Assembly (NCBI GenBank): GCA_030737875.1
Contig: CM060912.1
Coordinates: 201,451,231-201,515,230 of the forward strand
DNA: 64,000 nucleotides
Source of the DNA: Allium sativum
Taxonomy: Eukaryota > Streptophyta > Magnoliopsida > Asparagales > Amaryllidaceae
Direction: 5' to 3'
Below, in pieces: positions 13,636 to 25,835 of this stretch (positions within the stretch are counted from its first letter, which is position 1; each line of letters begins with the position of its first letter). The position numbers and the translations under genes were made by a program. The notes beneath the pieces were generated by a model. The model saw nothing but the letters and a program-made list of their open reading frames with translations, did no database searches and had not been told where the DNA came from.

Positions 13636-13680
13636 TATCGGCAGAAATCAATGGTACGACGTAGATTGTTAATGCGGCAT
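13636..13680 (+). mobile_element. Sliver of an older giant LTR (right part)
   Basis: After the TTATA duplication the host LTR resumes for about 45 bp, resembling 14619-14660 with clear divergence. It stops at GGCATG, where the sequence jumps to an earlier part of another LTR copy at 13681. Confidence 0.5.
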
Positions 13681-15892
13681 GTTTGATTTCCCAAAGTTAA
13701 ATAATCATTAATATTAATTTTTGGGAAGATTAAAACTAAGTGGAGTTTTAATGAATCTTTAATTAGATTGAAATGTGAATGTGATAATTTAAATTATCAA
13801 ATTTGGGAAATGATCGAGAATGGAGTACCACCAGTTTTACTCTAGGCAATAGCTAAATCTTTAATTAGATTTGAATGTGAAATGGTAATTAAATTTACCG
13901 ATAACACCGTGGTGTTAGATATGGAGTATTACCAGTTTTGCTCCATGGGATGAATAGGTTGGGATTGGAAAATATAACCAATGATTACTTCGGTAAGGTG
14001 CGCTAATCCTGACTAGTTTGGATAAACCTTAATTTGGTTGGAATTGATATCCAAAGAAAGATTAAAGTATAAATTTAAAAGAACTTATATTTGATAAAAT
14101 TAATGGGAACCTTTTCCAAAGGATATGAATATTTGAATAAAAGAATATTCAGAATTGGAATTAGGCGTATGTTGTGTTTTTCTAGCACTTGATTATAAAA
14201 TACATGAATTATTCGGAAAGGCTGGGTTTGTACCCATTCTTAATAATTGATTCAATGATAAGTTGACGATGAAGATGGTGGTTGAAGACCAGAGGTCTTC
14301 ACATTGTTTGGATGATTACTGATGTCTTGATTGGACTGTACACCCAAGAAAAGGTAATAAGCAGTGATCGTCCAGACGCACTTAGAGATCAAACGGATAT
14401 GCGTGGACCTCCCTTCTGTATTGGACATATGGGACGAGGAATAAGGTCACTTCTGTTTCGTTTAGACCTAGAAAGAACTAGTAAATGGATGTGTGTCTGA
14501 CATTGGATTTTATTCTGTGCTGATTGATCTCTATTAACTATATATCCGTTTAGTGGCAGAGAATTTATTCTCTTGCTTAACACCCTTCTCTGAGACGTAT
14601 GAGCTTAGAGGTTATATATCGATAGACATCAGTTGCATGGCGTGAATTATCAATGTGGCATGCTGAGATGCAAATGATCAAGGCTTTTGTTGAAAAGCAG
14701 AGTCTTATGGTTGAAAATCAAAGCACGACTTTAAATAGCGTAGCTTTGTGTATAGCGTTAATTCGCGAGCCTCACACCTCGGAATAAGTCAAAAACGGGA
14801 TCGTGACTACAGAAAGTGCACGGTGTTTCTTTCTAGCTATGGGTGGTGTCATGGTATGGAGCTCAGACATTTATATTTTTATTACCTGTGTGGATGATGG
14901 ATTGCGAGGCGCCTCAGATATATCAGTTATTACGGAGCCGATGGATAGGTCCAATAGGTATGGGTAACGTGTGTTCAGGAAAAACCAATCCTCAAACATA
15001 AGAGAGGACCGACCCTGAAGATCCAGGGTTGCCCAGAGTGTGTAATCTTGAGGCATTTGCTAGAGTGTCTCGAAGCGGTGAGGAGCCATCCCTGGGCTCG
15101 ACTCATAGATGGAAATCCAATTTCCAATACGTTATTTTTTTTGTTTTAGTTGTAAACCTATATGGTGACATAGTAGCATGGGATACTATGCCGTCTATGA
15201 TTGATACATTTTTATTTGAAGTTGTTTGATACATTATGCACTTATAGTAATATCAAAATTATTTGTTTTAAACGTACCAAGCATGTTTGGCTATTATAAG
15301 GAAAAACTCTATCCTCCAACTTGCGTTGCATTGTGTGATGGGACCCGAATCTTACAATAGCTTTATTTTTCCAAAAAGCATTGCGCTGTTTGTTTTATGC
15401 ACTGGTATTCTTGGGATAAAACCCGTTCCGTGTTGTACGGCGTGGTCCCTCGATTTACTTTATTTCTGAAGTGGAGTTTTAAATAACAGTTTTAGTTCTC
15501 ACACCAGTCACATGACTGACCTGGCGTTTATTGTTTTAACCTAAACTCTGATTGCCCCTATTTTTCACACGGGCAGCTAGTAGTTTTGGTTTTGCAGATT
15601 TCTATTTTCCAGGATCCTGGTTTACAACTGAAGCTATATTCGGAAAGCTCTGTATCCATGTATTTCTTTCAGTTGTGTTTTGTATTATTTTCCGCTGCTA
15701 TGTAATGTACTTAATCTCTGATATTTTTCTAATGTATATTATTTATTCATACTCTGTTATATTCTTGTACGCTGATGTAATTGTTGTAATAGCAATGAAA
15801 TGTTCTTCTGTTTGTGTTCTGATTTGTCCTGTTCTTAAAGCAATCCGTTCTTTCTCTTTTCTTCGGAGACCGGGGAAGTTCAGGTCGTTATA
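13681..15892 (+). mobile_element. 3' part of a giant LTR (5' LTR of element C)
   Basis: This carries the last ~2.2 kb of an LTR of the giant family: GAGGCGCCTC at 14906-14915, hairpin motif at 15504-15521, CCGCTG at about 15692. It ends GGTCGTTATA, which looks like the usual GGTCGTTACA end with one C-to-T change. A primer binding site follows 3 nt later, so this is a 5' LTR. Its own 5' part is missing at the 13680/13681 junction. Small frames (14282-14500, 15552-15893) are shadows. Confidence 0.7.
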
Positions 15893-15895
15893 GTT

Positions 15896-15907
15896 TGGTA
15901 TCAGAGC
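15896..15907 (+). other. Primer binding site, element C
   Basis: TGGTATCAGAGC is complementary to the 3' end of initiator-Met tRNA, the usual primer for plant Ty3/gypsy elements. It lies 3 nt after the LTR end. Confidence 0.85.
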
Positions 15908-16821
15908 ATTGGTTTACAGAGCTCGAGAACAAGACACAATAGAACCCAATGAAAGAATTCATCGGAGATTGGATTAGTAATATCCAATAAGAATAACTCA
16001 TTAGAGATAGGATCAGTTGTATCCTAGAACGAGTGTAAAGAGTGTTATTTTAAAAAAAAAAATGAAAACAAATTTTGTTTTGAAAATTTATACCTTATTA
16101 TACGTATTTGAGTATTTTATTTTAAATTCATTTTGGACTATTGGGTATGTGGAGATTCTAATATACGTCTGATCCACATGTGTTTGATGTCTTAAATATA
16201 CTGGATAGATATAGAATCACACTCTAGTCGCCCGGAGATGATCCTGGTGATTAATCGATTATCACCAGTATCTATGTTTGAGTTTCGAAAGTGGGATGTC
16301 TATATATTTCCAATTGAATGGTGTGAGAACCAAAATTAGATAGGGTTATTGTTGTGAATTGGCATCAAAAACATGATTTTGAATATATAGATCAAAGTTA
16401 TGAATTTGGAAATTTAACCAACTGATTGATTGTTGGTTGTGCTGTTTGATTATTAGTTTAACTAACAAAAATATTGAATGATAATTACTTTACATAAATA
16501 GAATATGTAAGGCAACTTTAGCTAAACTGAATTAATATTGAATTGATTGAAATAGTTTGGAATTGCATACATTTACATATATATGTGTGAACATGTCATA
16601 GCATGGACGCTAAGAGGAGGAATAAAATTGTATGTCCGACAAATAGGTACATGTTTACTAATTTATTGGGTTTTGATGATTTTATGAGCCGATTGGCTAG
16701 TCGCTTGGCTTTTTCTTTTTCTCTTGGATTGATGAGGGCCTTACATGGTAAGTCGCGGTATTAAAGATCTCCCCGTACAAAGGAGGTTTTGGCGAAAATT
16801 GTCGAAAATTCAGGGTGTTTA
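15908..16821 (+). mobile_element. Untranslated leader of element C, first copy
   Basis: Non-coding sequence follows the primer binding site. From about 15960 it is duplicated at 49214-50080 (about 95-96% identical by eye). Its last ~200 bp (16595-16820) is a module also found in the B LTR and in element E. It ends abruptly at the junction with the truncated LTR of A. No gag or pol can be seen. Confidence 0.7.
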
Positions 16822-18143
16822 TGAAAGCCAGTCTAATGTGAGAGGTCTTTATGAGGTTATGGCCTGAATGTGAGAGGTCTTTATGAGGTTATGGCCTGAA
16901 TGAATTAAGAAATACTTAACCAGATAAACATGTAAAGTGGGACATGGGGGTTAAGTAGGTGCCTTGGGTGGCATGAGGAATCTAATGGGTGCCCTTAGCG
17001 GCATGTGAAATACGATTAGTAAGACTTAACCAAACACACAAGTAAATGAACATGACTAAGAGGGTTAAGTGGGATATATTAGTGACAAGCTTAGGTGGGT
17101 AGCTTGTGGTGGCCCATTTCAACCAGTATCCCAAACGTATATTTGTGGGCTCGACCCAAGTCGAGGACGGGACACGCATACTGGGCTTGACTATAAGAGG
17201 TCAAAACGGGGAGCGGTGGCAACGCAAGTCCAACGGGTTTCATATGCGTGTGTGGACCCGGGCTAGTAGGTAAGATGTTGTTGCATCGTGTAGGTATAAG
17301 CCATGCATTCTCAGTTGTATCGGGTTGCCACTTTAGGGAGTGATACACCCCACTGTGGGGCCAGCACAGGTATCTACGAGTAGGGAGCCGATCGCAAGTG
17401 GGTAGTGGGGTACACCTAGTGGAGATAGGGGCAGACGACACCTATGTAGTCAGCTAGGGGTACGTAAGGCTATTTATATGTTTCTGTGTGAAGCAAGTGG
17501 GATCAACCTTTAGGGTGACTGGTGCGGTGCAGTGTAGTAATATGCGGTGCAGTGTAGTAATGTACGTGCAGTATAGTAATTATTCGTTAGATATTAGGTA
17601 TGCCTTTACTGTTATCTTTAACGTTATCCTTCACGTTATCTTTATCTGTTCACTCCATACCTAATAGTTCATAGACATTTACTTGTCTTCCAGCTTATGC
17701 CTTAGTCTAGTTATTTTGATAATAGTATTGTTAGAATTGTCATACTCGCCAGACTTTATGTCTGACCGCCTCCATTTCTATCCTTTTTCCCCTCCAGGTC
17801 CTCAGGTTGGACCCAGCTCTAGTGGAGCTTGATTGGATTGCTTCATCTCTTTGGAAAGCTTGGACCCTTGAAGTAAAGTCCAGCTTGTTATCTTCTTTAA
17901 TGGCTATTTGTGTAATGGGATTATGTATTTTGTTTTATGAAGATGGATAATGTACTTGACTCTGATTAATGGTTTTGTGATGTAATAAACATGTTTCCGC
18001 TGCAATAAAATGAAGTTTTAGATTTCCAAGCACTACTTATTATCTGTCTTGTTGTAATTTTTCTGTTCTATATTCACTTATAACCTCCATGAAAGTTAAC
18101 GCATTCCCTTTGTGAGTGACATTAATGGACGTGGGGTGTTACA
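16822..18143 (+). mobile_element. Truncated 5' LTR of element A
   Basis: From 16824 to 18143 this matches 36996-38284 of the 3' LTR, about 97.5-98% identical by eye, ending GTGGGGTGTTACA. The first ~1.75 kb of the LTR, including the TATA box, E2F-like palindrome and splice donor seen in the 3' copy, is missing, so A has no promoter of its own here. It keeps the hairpin motif at 17749-17767, CCGCTG near 17997 and AATAAA signals nearby. The break falls in the 3' arm of the second LTR stem-loop. Confidence 0.85.
16835..16898. repeat. 32-bp tandem duplication near the LTR break
   Basis: Two identical 32-bp units (16835-16866 and 16867-16898) start with AATGTGAGAGG. The 3' LTR has one unit. A short repeat (AATG/GAATG) at the edges could have allowed slippage. 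Confidence 0.9.
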
Positions 18144-18145
18144 CG

Positions 18146-18157
18146 TGGTATCAGAGC
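18146..18157 (+). other. Primer binding site, element A
   Basis: TGGTATCAGAGC lies 2 nt after the LTR end at 18143 and matches initiator-Met tRNA. Confidence 0.9.
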
Positions 18158-18346
18158 CTAAGGTTACCAGACCAGATAAAAATACTTTAGAAAAATAGTT
18201 ATTTTTGGAAGAAATGTTTTCAAAAACATGTTTTAATGAGAAATTTAAAGAGGAAAGTTTTTTTTTAAGAAAAACATAATTCCTAATAGCCATATATCTT
18301 TATCTTTCGAATTCTCCATTTTGAATCTTTCCTTTTTTGTTTCAGC
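18158..18346 (+). promoter_or_regulatory. Element A leader with splice-acceptor-like end
   Basis: An AT-rich leader ends in a pyrimidine-rich run followed by TTTCAG (AG at 18344-18345), 1 nt before the gag ATG. The same arrangement precedes the F gag. It fits a 3' splice site paired with a donor in the LTR (35951 in the 3' copy); splicing is inferred. Confidence 0.45.
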
Positions 18347-19378
18347 ATGGCTGAAGATCTTAACCTACGTGACGGTGTAACGATACCAGGATGGTATAGG
18401 AGGCTGTTAGAGGCTAGGGCCGCCGCAGGTCCGGCCAATGTTCCTCCACCACCAGTTGCACCCATTCCTCCTCCTCCTCCTCGCGTAGATACTTTAGCAA
18501 AGACGTGCAAGGAATTCAAGGCTATAGGTGGAAAACCCTTTCAAGCGTCAGAAACGTTTGTGGAAGCTAGAGATTGGCTTAAGGAGGTGGAAGAGTTGCT
18601 AGATATCTTTGAAGTGGAAGAAGGGAGGAGAGTTAGATTAGCAGCTTGGCTGATGAAGGGAGAGGCCTCGTTTTGGTGGGAGGTCACTAATGGGGAGTGT
18701 CCTGTTGATTCTTGGGCGGATTTCAGACGTAGGTTCGAGGCGAAGTTTCTCTCTAGGGAGGAAGAAAATCTATATATGGAAAGGTTCTTGACATTGAAGT
18801 AAGGAAGCTCGTCAGTGAAAGAATATGTCAACAAATTTAATCAGCTAGCAAGGTTTGGTTTGGACTTAGTAAACACGCCGGAGAAGAAGGCTCTAAGGTT
18901 CGTGAATGGCTTGAATGAACCGTTGCAAGGGTTGGCCATGACCCACATCCCTAAGGGGGCCACCTTTGAGAAGCTAGTAGAAATGGCGCTCATGCACGAG
19001 GAGAAAAGCGCTAAAGCTGATAAGGCACCCGAGAAGAAAGGGGATCAGAAGAAACCACAACAGCAAAACAAGAAGGGTGGTAAAGACAATAATGGTAAGG
19101 GAAAGAAGAAATGTTTTAACTATGGGACCCCAGGCCATCTCAGCAAGGACTGCCGAAAGAAAAAGAAGACTAGCTGTTTTCATTGTGGCGATGCGGGACA
19201 TTTAGTAAAGGACTGCCCAAGGAAGGGGCAGAGGGCATGGGCTACCTCGGGAGGACAGGTGCAGGCTCTTATGGCACCAGGGCAGGCAAAGGGACAAGTT
19301 CAGGCACTCGCGGTCCCACCGCTGCAAGAACGAGGTAGAACCATTTCTGTTGAATGCTTAGTTTTTCTGTTTGATCAT
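18347..19378 (+). pseudogene. gag: gag of element A (broken capsid/nucleocapsid)
   Basis: Gag is the structural protein that forms the virus-like particle and packages the RNA. The start follows the family pattern: the F gag starts with a matching DLNL..GV..PGW segment. Residues ~60-135 form the retrotransposon gag domain with paired Trp (FWWE). A TAA stop at 18800-18802 replaces a codon that is Gln in the F gag; the frame then continues unbroken. The linker is Lys-rich. Two CCHC zinc knuckles follow: the first (19112-19153) has Tyr in place of its second Cys (19121-19123), the second (19175-19216) is intact. The frame reaches the ATCAT target site, where element B is inserted, and resumes in frame at 31329. 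Gag and pol therefore form one reading frame, as is usual for this lineage. Confidence 0.9.
19374..19378. repeat. Target-site duplication ATCAT of element B, left copy
   Basis: ATCAT precedes the LTR start TGTAACGACCC at 19379 and recurs at 31324-31328. Removing B and one copy restores the A reading frame. Confidence 0.95.
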
Positions 19379-20570
19379 TGTAACGACCCAGAAAATCTGA
19401 ACCAATTTAAAATTTTTAAATTGGCTAAAATAATGGATTTTAAATATTTAAAATAAATATTTTAAATAATGGCGATGAAAACTGAGTTTGAATCGACAAT
19501 TGAAAACGAATATAATTAATTATAATTATAAACAAGGCCTGAAATGGCGCGGTAGTTCGATAATTCGATTTCAAACTTCAATTGAATATACCGGGTGCAA
19601 AACAATCCGGATTTTAGTGAAACCAAAAATAATGGAATCTAATTGATAATATCTTTCCAATGAATCTGACCAATCGAAATTTGATAGCGGGAATCAAAAG
19701 ATATGTCCAGTTGAAAATTCTGAATAGTCGCTATGGAATTCAGGCCCTTAAAAATGGACATTTTGCATACGACCTCGGATTTCGACGAAACCACTTTTGT
19801 TGGATCCGCAGGGTCAAGTTATTGTTAGGTTTCAAATTTCATAATTTTTCGAATCAATATGTGAGCGTGGCAAAGGAAAACGCGTTTGACCAGATTCTGT
19901 TGATTTTAATCGACTGGAAATTGGCCATTTTTCAAACGGTCTCAGAATTCGACGAAACTAGTTTTGTTAGGACCGTATCGGCAATACGAAGCTAGAAAAT
20001 ATTTTTCTGGAATTTTTCTAGTTAGTATGTGACCCCGGTAATTTGAAATGTACGTTTAAAATTCAATATAGTGATTTAAATGTAAATTCAACGGAAACTG
20101 ATTGTAACGATCAAATCAGCTTGCGATACATATCCCATTGTGTCCGGAATGGGGGTAAAACGCTATGGACGACAGGCGGTAGGCCTCGTTTCGAGGTCGT
20201 ATGTAAAAGTCAACCTTTTTGCAAAATTAAATAATTAAATAATAAAAAGGAATAAAAATAATTTTAATTTCCTCCCTCCCTTTATCCTTCTTTCTGGCCC
20301 CCCCGATTCATTAATCAGAAAACGGAAAAAAAGAAAAGAAAAACCTAAACCTATCGACATCGCGCCCCCTGAAGCATCGCCGCACCACCGGAGCTCCGAC
20401 GAAGACGAAGACATCGCCGCCCCCCCTCCATCCAGCCTTCTCCTCCCAGTGGCGAAACCCCCGAAGACCCCGTCCCCCTCGAGGCCATCGCGACGCGAAT
20501 CGAGCAGCCCCCCTGGAAGCCAGCGCCGCCTTGCCGCCGACGTCTCCAACCCCCCCTTCTTCACACCAAT

Positions 20571-20576
20571 GTAAGT
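20571..20576 (+). promoter_or_regulatory. Splice-donor-like GTAAGT in the B 5' LTR
   Basis: GTAAGT lies at the sharp edge between a GC/CT-rich leader-like stretch and AT-rich sequence, as at an exon-intron border. The 3' LTR has it at 27040-27045. Other LTRs here have a similar site downstream of a TATA box (35951, 60582, 44706). Confidence 0.4.
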
Positions 20577-20610
20577 ATTTCTATTTTATTTTGTTTTTAT
20601 TTTTAATTCT

Positions 20611-20785
20611 TAAAACTGATTTTAAAAGGATGTAAATACTGATTTTTATATAAAGTAAAAACTGATTTTAAAAGGATGTAAATACTGATTTTTATATAAA
20701 GTAAAAACTGATTTTAAAAGGAAGTAAAAACTGATTTTAAAAGGATGTAAATACTGATTTTTATATAAAGTAAAAACTGATTTTC
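20611..20785. repeat. 46-bp tandem repeat in the B 5' LTR
   Basis: Units alternate AAAACTGATTTTAAAAGGA and ACTGATTTTTATATAAAGT: three full copies plus a shortened one. The 3' LTR holds the same array at about 27083-27255. Confidence 0.85.
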
Positions 20786-21266
20786 GAAAGAGTTTAGAAC
20801 TGATTTTATTTTAAACTTTAAAAAGAAAAAGGTTTGAGCTTTGGAATAGAAAAGATTTGAACTTTAGAAAGAAAAGATTCGAACTTGGAAAAAAATAAAG
20901 ATCATATTTTTAAAATAGAAAAGACGGAATTTTTATTAAGTAGAAGAAGTAAGATATGATTTTTATATTTTTAAAGCAATAAAAATATAATTTTTACATC
21001 GTAGGAATATTAAAGATATAATCTTTATTTTTGAAAGGGCGGAATCTATATTTTTGAAATTCGATTTTTATATATTGAATAACATAGTAAAAATTCGATT
21101 TTTACATATGTAGGGAATACGGGCAACGAAGCGACAAAAGGCGAGATTGGCGAAGATTTCTATAAAGGAAGAGTCGTAGTATTGGATAGCTTTTGGTGAG
21201 AATTTCTCACTCTTCAATTTCTTTTTCTATATATATACGTATGTGTGAAAATAAAAGTGAATTGCT

Positions 21267-21280
<14 letters not shown>

Positions 21281-21315
<35 letters not shown>
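21281..21315. repeat. (TA)n microsatellite in the B 5' LTR
   Basis: About 17 TA units; the 3' LTR copy at 27735-27780 is about 23 units, so lengths have drifted since insertion. Confidence 0.9.
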
Positions 21316-21316
<1 letters not shown>

Positions 21317-24300
21317 GCCCCTCGTCCACAAACCATGGACGATATTTATTGGTTGAAATTGTTGTGAAAATTGATTGATAGCGAATGGTTGTTTGAGATT
21401 GTTTGTGGTTGATATTGGTTGATTGTGGTTGAAAAATACCCGTTTGTGGTTGGAAAATATTTGGTTGAAACCACATAGGATTAGTTTGTGGAAATAAAAT
21501 AAATATATACATGCCGCCTGCGTGCGAACTAGATGCATGATCCCCATTGTCAAAAACCGCGAGGTTTTAAGGTAGAGCGAGGAGCCGTACTAGGGACGGT
21601 CCCGGTTTAACTACCCTGCCGTTATGCTGCCGAAATTTTGAATAATATTCATGTGTTTGAATTATTTTCATATGCTTAAACTATATTTATTCATTGTATA
21701 GAAAACATTCATGTGTTGAATTGATATTCATTCGTTGGTTAGAAATTCATGTGTTGAATGGTATTCATATTTTGAAATAAATCGTTTGATAATAAAAATC
21801 ACCTTTTATCGACTATATGAACTGTGTAAAATAATCTCGTTTTAAAGAAATTGTTTTATGATAAAAATCCCATTTTTATCACCAACTTGAACTATATAGA
21901 AAAATAGTGTTTTGAAATGAATTGTTCTACAATAAAAATCACATTTTTATTGTATGCATAAATCGTTGAAATGTGAAGTGTTAAAAATAGCCACTTGTTC
22001 AAAATAAACATATATGAGATGAAATATTCATTAATTAGCTAATGAAATGATTTGCACCTATGTATGTAACATTAGAATAAATGGTGTCTTTAAACCAAAC
22101 AGAAATCAAATATGAAGTTGAATAGAAAATGATAAATGATAAGAACTGTATATATATGTATATGCATATTTATTGAACAAGTTATAGCAAAGGGGCTAGA
22201 GAAGAGGAATAAAATTTTGTGCCCGACAAATAGGTACACATTTACTGTTTTGTTTGGGTGATGATTTTATGAGCCTGTTGGCTAGCCGCTTGGCTTTTTC
22301 TTTTTCTTTTTGAGATTAGAAGGACCGGGAACGCTATTTGCGATTTCCCGATGCTCCCGGTGCAGGGGAGGTTATGGCGAAATTTTCCAAAATTTTAAGG
22401 TGTTAGAAATATATTTGAAGTGAAAACGATATGGAAATCATTGAATGAACTATATTTATATAAATATATAAATATAAATAAAATTAAAACGAAACGAAGT
22501 CGTGCAGTTCGTATTTTGAAACCGTGATTTCAAACGACTAGTACGGGAAATCCGACCATTGGATTTTCCCGAAACCTCAACCGTCGGGTTCGCCTTGGAA
22601 TAATCTATCCAACGGCACCAACCTTGTAAAAATCCAACGGTTGGATTGTCTGGAATGTTTAATTCAAATCTGAAGAAAAACAACGCCAGAAGCGATTATA
22701 TTTATATATATATATAAATATAAATATATATTTAATCGAATAACGACGCTGCAGTTCGTATTTTGAAATCGAAAATTCAAACGATTGTACCGGGAGATCC
22801 GACCGTCGGATTTTCCCGAAACTGGAACCGTTGGATTCGTTTTGAAAAGACCTTTCTAATGATGTAAATTTTGTGAAGATCCAACGGTTAGATTTTCAGA
22901 TATGTGTAAATCAAATCTGAAGAAAAACAGCGCCACGACCGCCTTATGGCCCGAAGCGTCGTTTTGAATAAAATGGCTATTTTAAAATAAATAAAAATAG
23001 TGATAAATAGTTATAAAATATCATAAGCGATATGGAATGGAAATAAACTGAATTTGCTTGATTTATGTGGCTTTTGATGGTTGAATGTGTTTGGTGTGAA
23101 AATTACATTAAAGAACAATATTGGTGTTGTCGAATAATTTAACCATTGAAATAAATTGATTTGAAATTCTAAATATACGTGAATTATTTGAGAAGGCCGA
23201 GTTAATTCTCATTTCAAATAATTGACCGACGATTGAAAGTCGAAGATGAAGACGATGGTCGAAGACCGGAGATCTTCACCTCGTTTGGATGGTAACCGAG
23301 GTCCTGATTGGGAGGCATCCCGAAATATGGATAATGAGTGGTGATCGTCCAGACGTACGTGGTGATCGATGGGTTTGCGAGGTATTTAGTGCCTCCGGTT
23401 TCGTTCAGACCCAGAACGGACTTGTAAATGGACTGTGTGTCTGACATTGGGGTTTATTCTGTGTTGATTGATTTCTGTTAAATATACATCTGTTTGGCGG
23501 CGGAGAATTTATTCTTTTGCTTAACGCCCTTCTCTGAGACGTACGAGCTCAGAGGTTGTATATCGATGGACATCAATCGCATGGCGTGAATTGCCTGTGT
23601 GGCATGCTAAGATGCAGTGATCAGGGCTTCTGTTGAAAAGCAAAGTCTTGTGGTGATGATCAAAGCACCGCCTGTGTGGCGTAGCTTTGTGTATAACGTG
23701 AATTCGCGAGCCTCACACCCCGGTATGAACCTAAAACGGGAGAAGGACCTCAGGGAGGGCATGCGTTTCTTTCTAGCTAGGGTGGTGTCAGTGACCTACC
23801 AGCCCTGACATTTATATACTTTTCACCTATGTGGTTGTTGCTGTTGCGAGGCGCCTCGGTTTGATCGGACGATCCGGGTCCGATGGAGTCATTCGTTGGC
23901 TCGTTTACGCCCCAAAGGGCGGGGAAACGTAGTGTTCAGGCATTTTAATCCACATCGGTGGACCGACCCTGTCGCTCCGAAGGCTTGACTGAGTACTTGC
24001 CTGTGGCTCGGGCTAGAGAGTCACGAATTCGGTAAGGACTATCTTTTGCCTTGGTTCATGACGGAAATCCAATTTCCAAATACGACATCGTGCGGTTTTG
24101 ATTGTATATATATATATATATATATGGCGACATGATATATGGTACCCATGCCGTCTATGATTGATAGTTATGATTTGAAATTGTTTTCAAAACATATTAA
24201 CACTAGCAATAATATCAAATGCCTTTGTTTTATTCGTATCAATCATATTTTGGCCATTATAAGGTAAAAACTCTGTCCTCCGGTTTGCGTTGCATTGTGT

Positions 24301-24867
24301 GATGGGAACTGAGTCTTATAACGGCTTCATTTTTATAAAAAGCATAGCGAGGTTTAAAAGAAAGATTTGTTTTAAAGCACTGGCAATCCAATGGAGTAAA
24401 CCCGTTCCACGAAAGTGGCGTGGTCCTGTGATTAGCCAAATAATATATATGTGTTGAGTAGATTTCTCATACCAGTGCCATGACTGACTCGTATTTTGTT
24501 TCACTCTCAAACTCGGGTGCCCCTTTTTTCTACACGGGCAGCCTTGTATTCAGGTTTAGCTGGTTCTTTCTATGGATAGCTGGAGCTGAAGATGGATTCT
24601 ATCATTTATTTCCTTTTGTGCTGTTCAGCTCCTATTGTACATATTTTTTTTATTTCCGCTGTAGACATTTATGTATAGCTGAACTGTATTTGTACTAAGT
24701 AAGATCCTGTATACTGTGTAACTCTGATGATTACTTTTATCCAGTATATTTTTTTGTTCATTATTTGGTGTATTTATTTAATTTTGTTCTGCTATTATCT
24801 GTTTCTGTGTTATATTCCAAAGATAACCCTTGTTTCCGTCTGAACGGGATTTCGGGTCGTCTCAACG

Positions 24868-24879
24868 TGGTATCAGAGC
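24868..24879 (+). other. Primer binding site, element B
   Basis: TGGTATCAGAGC lies 3 nt after the 5' LTR end and matches initiator-Met tRNA. Confidence 0.92.
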
Positions 24880-25105
24880 TTTGGTTAAGCTTAGTTCTGG
24901 AATATAACATTTGAACGAACTCGTCAGACATAGAACCAGTAGTGGTTCTAGGACGGGTAACTCTATACAGATAGGATCAGCAATATCCTAGTATGAGTAA
25001 AGCAGAATGAAATTACACCTGGATAGACACATTTACACTTGAAGTATATGTTTCTATGTTTGAAAATTACCTTTTCTGTGACCTGACACTTGATCTGCTA
25101 ATTGC
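24880..25105 (+). mobile_element. Leader of element B, joined to the pol 3' end by deletion
   Basis: About 225 bp of non-coding leader. Its first part resembles the C leader (ATAGGATCAG... blocks at 24980 and 16005). Near 25105 the sequence moves straight into the integrase C-terminus, so everything from gag to the integrase core has been lost. Confidence 0.75.
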
Positions 25106-25120
25106 AGAAGTACTAGGAAA

Positions 25121-25594
25121 ATGAGTGCCAGAAACAGAAGGGATATATCCTTTGAAGTTGGCGACTATGTATATTTGAAAGTATCGCCGATGAGAGGAGT
25201 TATCCGGTTCGGTAAAACTGGAAAGTTGGCACCCAAATTCATTGGTCCGTTTCCTATTCTGGAACGGATTGGGACTCTCGCTTATAGGGTCAAACTGCCG
25301 GACTGGTTGCCTGGAGTGCATGATGTATTTCATATATCTCAACTTCGAAAGCATGTTCATGATCCAGATTTGATCGTGGAAGAAGCAGCTCAACAGGACA
25401 TTGAAATTACTCCAGAATTAGCTGTGAGGCGAGAGCCGCTGAAGATCATCGGCAAAGAAACCAAAGAGCTGAGAAACAAGAAGGTTCACTTAGTCAAAGT
25501 GCAATGTAGTGGAGATCCACGAGATTGTACTTGGGAAACTGAGGAGAGCATTCGGAAAGCTTATCCTAGATGCCGAGTAGATATCTCTGATTGA
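25121..25594 (+). pseudogene. pol: Integrase C-terminal remnant of element B
   Basis: A 157-residue frame matches the last part of the A pol. It starts with a FEVGD..Y.KVSP segment (residues ~10-23), has a GPF (GPY/F) motif near residue 42, the conserved GVHDVFH segment near residue 67, and a chromodomain-like tail ending CTWETEESI..AYP. These modules normally help integrase bind target chromatin. The catalytic core and zinc domain are absent. The ATG is probably fortuitous, since in family members this region is internal to pol; the open frame extends upstream to the stop at 25091. Whether the fragment is translated is unknown. Confidence 0.85.
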
Positions 25595-25835
25595 CTCTGG
25601 TGCAAGGTACATTTACCCTACTTTGCATTACCATTTAATTCTCTAATCTGTTGTAATTTTCTTTTCATGGATGTGCACTATTTATTCTATACTCTGAATG
25701 ATTTTTAAAAGGATATAAGATTTGATTAGTATATTTTTGGAAGGTTAAAAACAATTGGATTGGTTGTTGTGTTGTGTGATTGTAGATTTATCAAACCACT
25801 TTCGACTTTGTTCCTTTTCGGGGACGAAAAGTTTT
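25595..25835 (+). mobile_element. 3' untranslated region of element B
   Basis: AT-rich non-coding stretch between the integrase stop and the polypurine tract. Its last part (TTCCTTTTCGGGGACGAAAA) is closely matched at 50184-50203 before the polypurine tract of the C-type element. Confidence 0.75.

Larger units (their letters stand above)
19379..24864 (+). mobile_element. 5' LTR of element B
   Basis: Runs TGTAACGACCC to GGGTCGTCTCA. Order of content: start region; GC- and CT-rich leader (about 20250-20570) with GTAAGT at 20571-20576; 46-bp tandem repeats (20611-20785); (TA)n (21281-21315); a ~200-bp module shared with C and E (22188-22408); two related blocks (22480-22690, 22740-22940); GAGGCGCCTC at 23848-23857; hairpin motif at 24472-24488; CCGCTG near 24656. 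No credible protein gene lies inside; frames such as 19660-19995 repeat in both LTRs and match no known domain. Confidence 0.95.

Noticed and set aside
19660..19995. 111-residue frame repeated at 26130-26465 and, in part, on the minus strand at 46-408
   Set aside because: It recurs because it lies in the start region of giant LTRs. The frame is broken in other families and has no known domain.
21193..21378. Frames spanning (TA)n tracts with Tyr-Ile repeats
   Set aside because: Translation of TA microsatellites, with lengths that differ between the two LTRs of one element.
24868..24879. TGGTATCAGAGC sites as tRNA gene fragments
   Set aside because: Each site sits just after an LTR end and has no tRNA arms around it; they are primer binding sites.
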